Made by a program: the position numbers and the translations under genes. A DNA stretch of 64,000 nt from Labedella endophytica (GTDB lineage Bacteria; Actinomycetota; Actinomycetes; Actinomycetales; Microbacteriaceae), in the NCBI RefSeq assembly GCF_003990045.1, contig NZ_RZGZ01000002.1, positions 434,001 to 498,000 of the forward strand. The letters are read 5' to 3'. Every line of letters starts with the position of its first letter. The stretch's first letter is position 1. Of the stretch, positions 63,305 to 64,000 are shown piece by piece. The notes beneath the pieces were generated by a model, which searched no databases, was not told the origin of the DNA, and was given only the letters and a program-made list of their open reading frames with translations.

Positions 63305-64000
63305 TCAGTGGTTGAGGATCTTCGACAGGAAGTCCTTGGCGCGATCCGACTGGGGGTTGGAGAAGAACTGCTCGGGCGTGGCCTGCTCGACGAGCTGGCC
63401 GTCGGCCATGAAGAGAACCCGGTCGGCCGCCTTGCGGGCGAAGCCCATCTCGTGGGTCACGACGATCATCGTCATGCCTTCTTTGGCGAGCCCGACCATG
63501 ACGTCGAGGACCTCATTGATCATCTCGGGGTCGAGCGCGCTCGTGGGCTCGTCCATGAGGATGAGCTTGGGGCTCATGGCGAGCGACCGTGCGATCGCGA
63601 CGCGCTGCTGCTGGCCGCCGGAGAGCTGCGCGGGCATCTTGTTCGCCTGGTTCGCGACGCCGACGCGCTCGAGGATGCCCATGGCCCGCTCGGTCGCGTC
63701 CTTCTTCGACATCTTCTTCACCTTGATGGGGGCGAGAGTGACGTTCTCCAGCACCGTCTTGTGTGCGAAGAGGTTGAAGGACTGGAACACCATGCCGACG
63801 TCGGCACGGAGCTTCGCGAGGGCCGCTCCCTCCTCCGGGAGCTTGTCGCCGTCGATCGTGATCGTGCCGGAGTCGATGGTCTCGAGGCGGTTGATCGCCC
63901 GGCAGAGGGTGGATTTACCCGACCCGCTCGGCCCGATGACGACGACGACCTCGCCGCGGGCGACGGTGGTGTTGATGTCCTTCAGGACGTGGAGCGCTCC
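63305..64000 (-). CDS. gluA: Glutamate ABC transporter ATPase GluA (partial)
   Basis: ATP-binding subunit; the N-terminal end is beyond the window edge, 231 residues are visible. Walker A GPSGSGKST, Q-loop VFQSFNLFAH, signature LSGGQQQ, Walker B LILMDEPTSALDPE and switch His VVTHEMGF are intact. It is the first gene of gluABCD, 85 bp before gluB. It energises glutamate uptake through GluC and GluD. Confidence 0.95.
   Translation of the reverse strand, partial: GALHVLKDINTTVARGEVVVVIGPSGSGKSTLCRAINRLETIDSGTITIDGDKLPEEGAALAKLRADVGMVFQSFNLFAHKTVLENVTLAPIKVKKMSKKDATERAMGILERVGVANQANKMPAQLSGGQQQRVAIARSLAMSPKLILMDEPTSALDPEMINEVLDVMVGLAKEGMTMIVVTHEMGFARKAADRVLFMADGQLVEQATPEQFFSNPQSDRAKDFLSKILNH

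Overview
The window is about 70% GC DNA with dense, short-spaced genes, abundant GTG starts, 4-nt ATGA/GTGA gene overlaps and probable leaderless promoters. The argCJBDF-argH-Mpg-tyrS block, pheST, gluABCD, a split bioY/bioM/bioN biotin transporter and a LAVTG sortase anchor together point to an actinobacterium, most likely of the family Microbacteriaceae. This is inference from gene content and order; no 16S or database comparison was possible.

Layout. 1-5.5 kb: a sugar ABC transporter operon (minus strand, cut by the window edge) faces a Gfo/Idh/MocA dehydrogenase and a LacI regulator, with two matching LacI-type operators in the shared promoter. 5.6-9.1 kb: a small membrane protein, two short-chain dehydrogenases (SDRs) and a CYP152-type P450 peroxygenase. 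9.1-14 kb: a tightly coupled minus-strand operon bioY - acyl-CoA ligase - thiolase-like protein - bioM - bioN, with a divergent TetR regulator resembling BioQ and two palindromic operators. 14-17 kb: an NCS1 nucleobase permease and an orphan Fic protein. 17-20.2 kb: a zinc-ribbon SDR with a small SH3-like partner, then a divergent MarR/epoxide-hydrolase pair. 20.2-26.2 kb: a DUF445 protein, an unknown protein, a lactonase-fold protein and a cell-wall-anchored M1 metallopeptidase. 26.3-31.1 kb: an AGCS amino-acid symporter, SDR, AraC regulator and MFS transporter. 31.3-36.7 kb: a CitAB/DctSR-type two-component system divergent from a tctCBA tricarboxylate transporter. 37 kb: tRNA-Pro(GGG). 37.2-43.3 kb: a Pro/Gln-rich membrane protein, an SDR/TetR pair, a Nudix-NYN fusion, and an LLM flavoprotein coupled to a GH13 enzyme. 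43.4-54 kb: tyrS, a SatD-like gene with its membrane partner, a VOC protein, 3-methyladenine glycosylase and the arginine genes (without argG or argR). 54-57 kb: a zinc alcohol dehydrogenase and an XRE-HTH/MurA fusion. 57-64 kb: pheT/pheS and the glutamate transporter gluD, C, B, A (cut by the right edge).

Most of the region is ordinary chromosome. Items worth a second look are: (i) the biotin operon, whose thiolase-like protein has lost two of four catalytic motifs; (ii) the HTH-MurA fusion with a palindrome over its own promoter; (iii) the Nudix-NYN fusion; (iv) two families of palindromic repeats, each present twice and every copy lying between convergent genes; (v) an Arg-rich 26-codon frame followed by a hairpin upstream of argC; (vi) the SatD-like and Fic loci with AT-rich palindromes in otherwise GC-rich DNA; and (vii) a repeated TANNNT-6/7nt-start pattern that suggests leaderless transcription. 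No CRISPR array, insertion sequence, integrase or prophage was seen.
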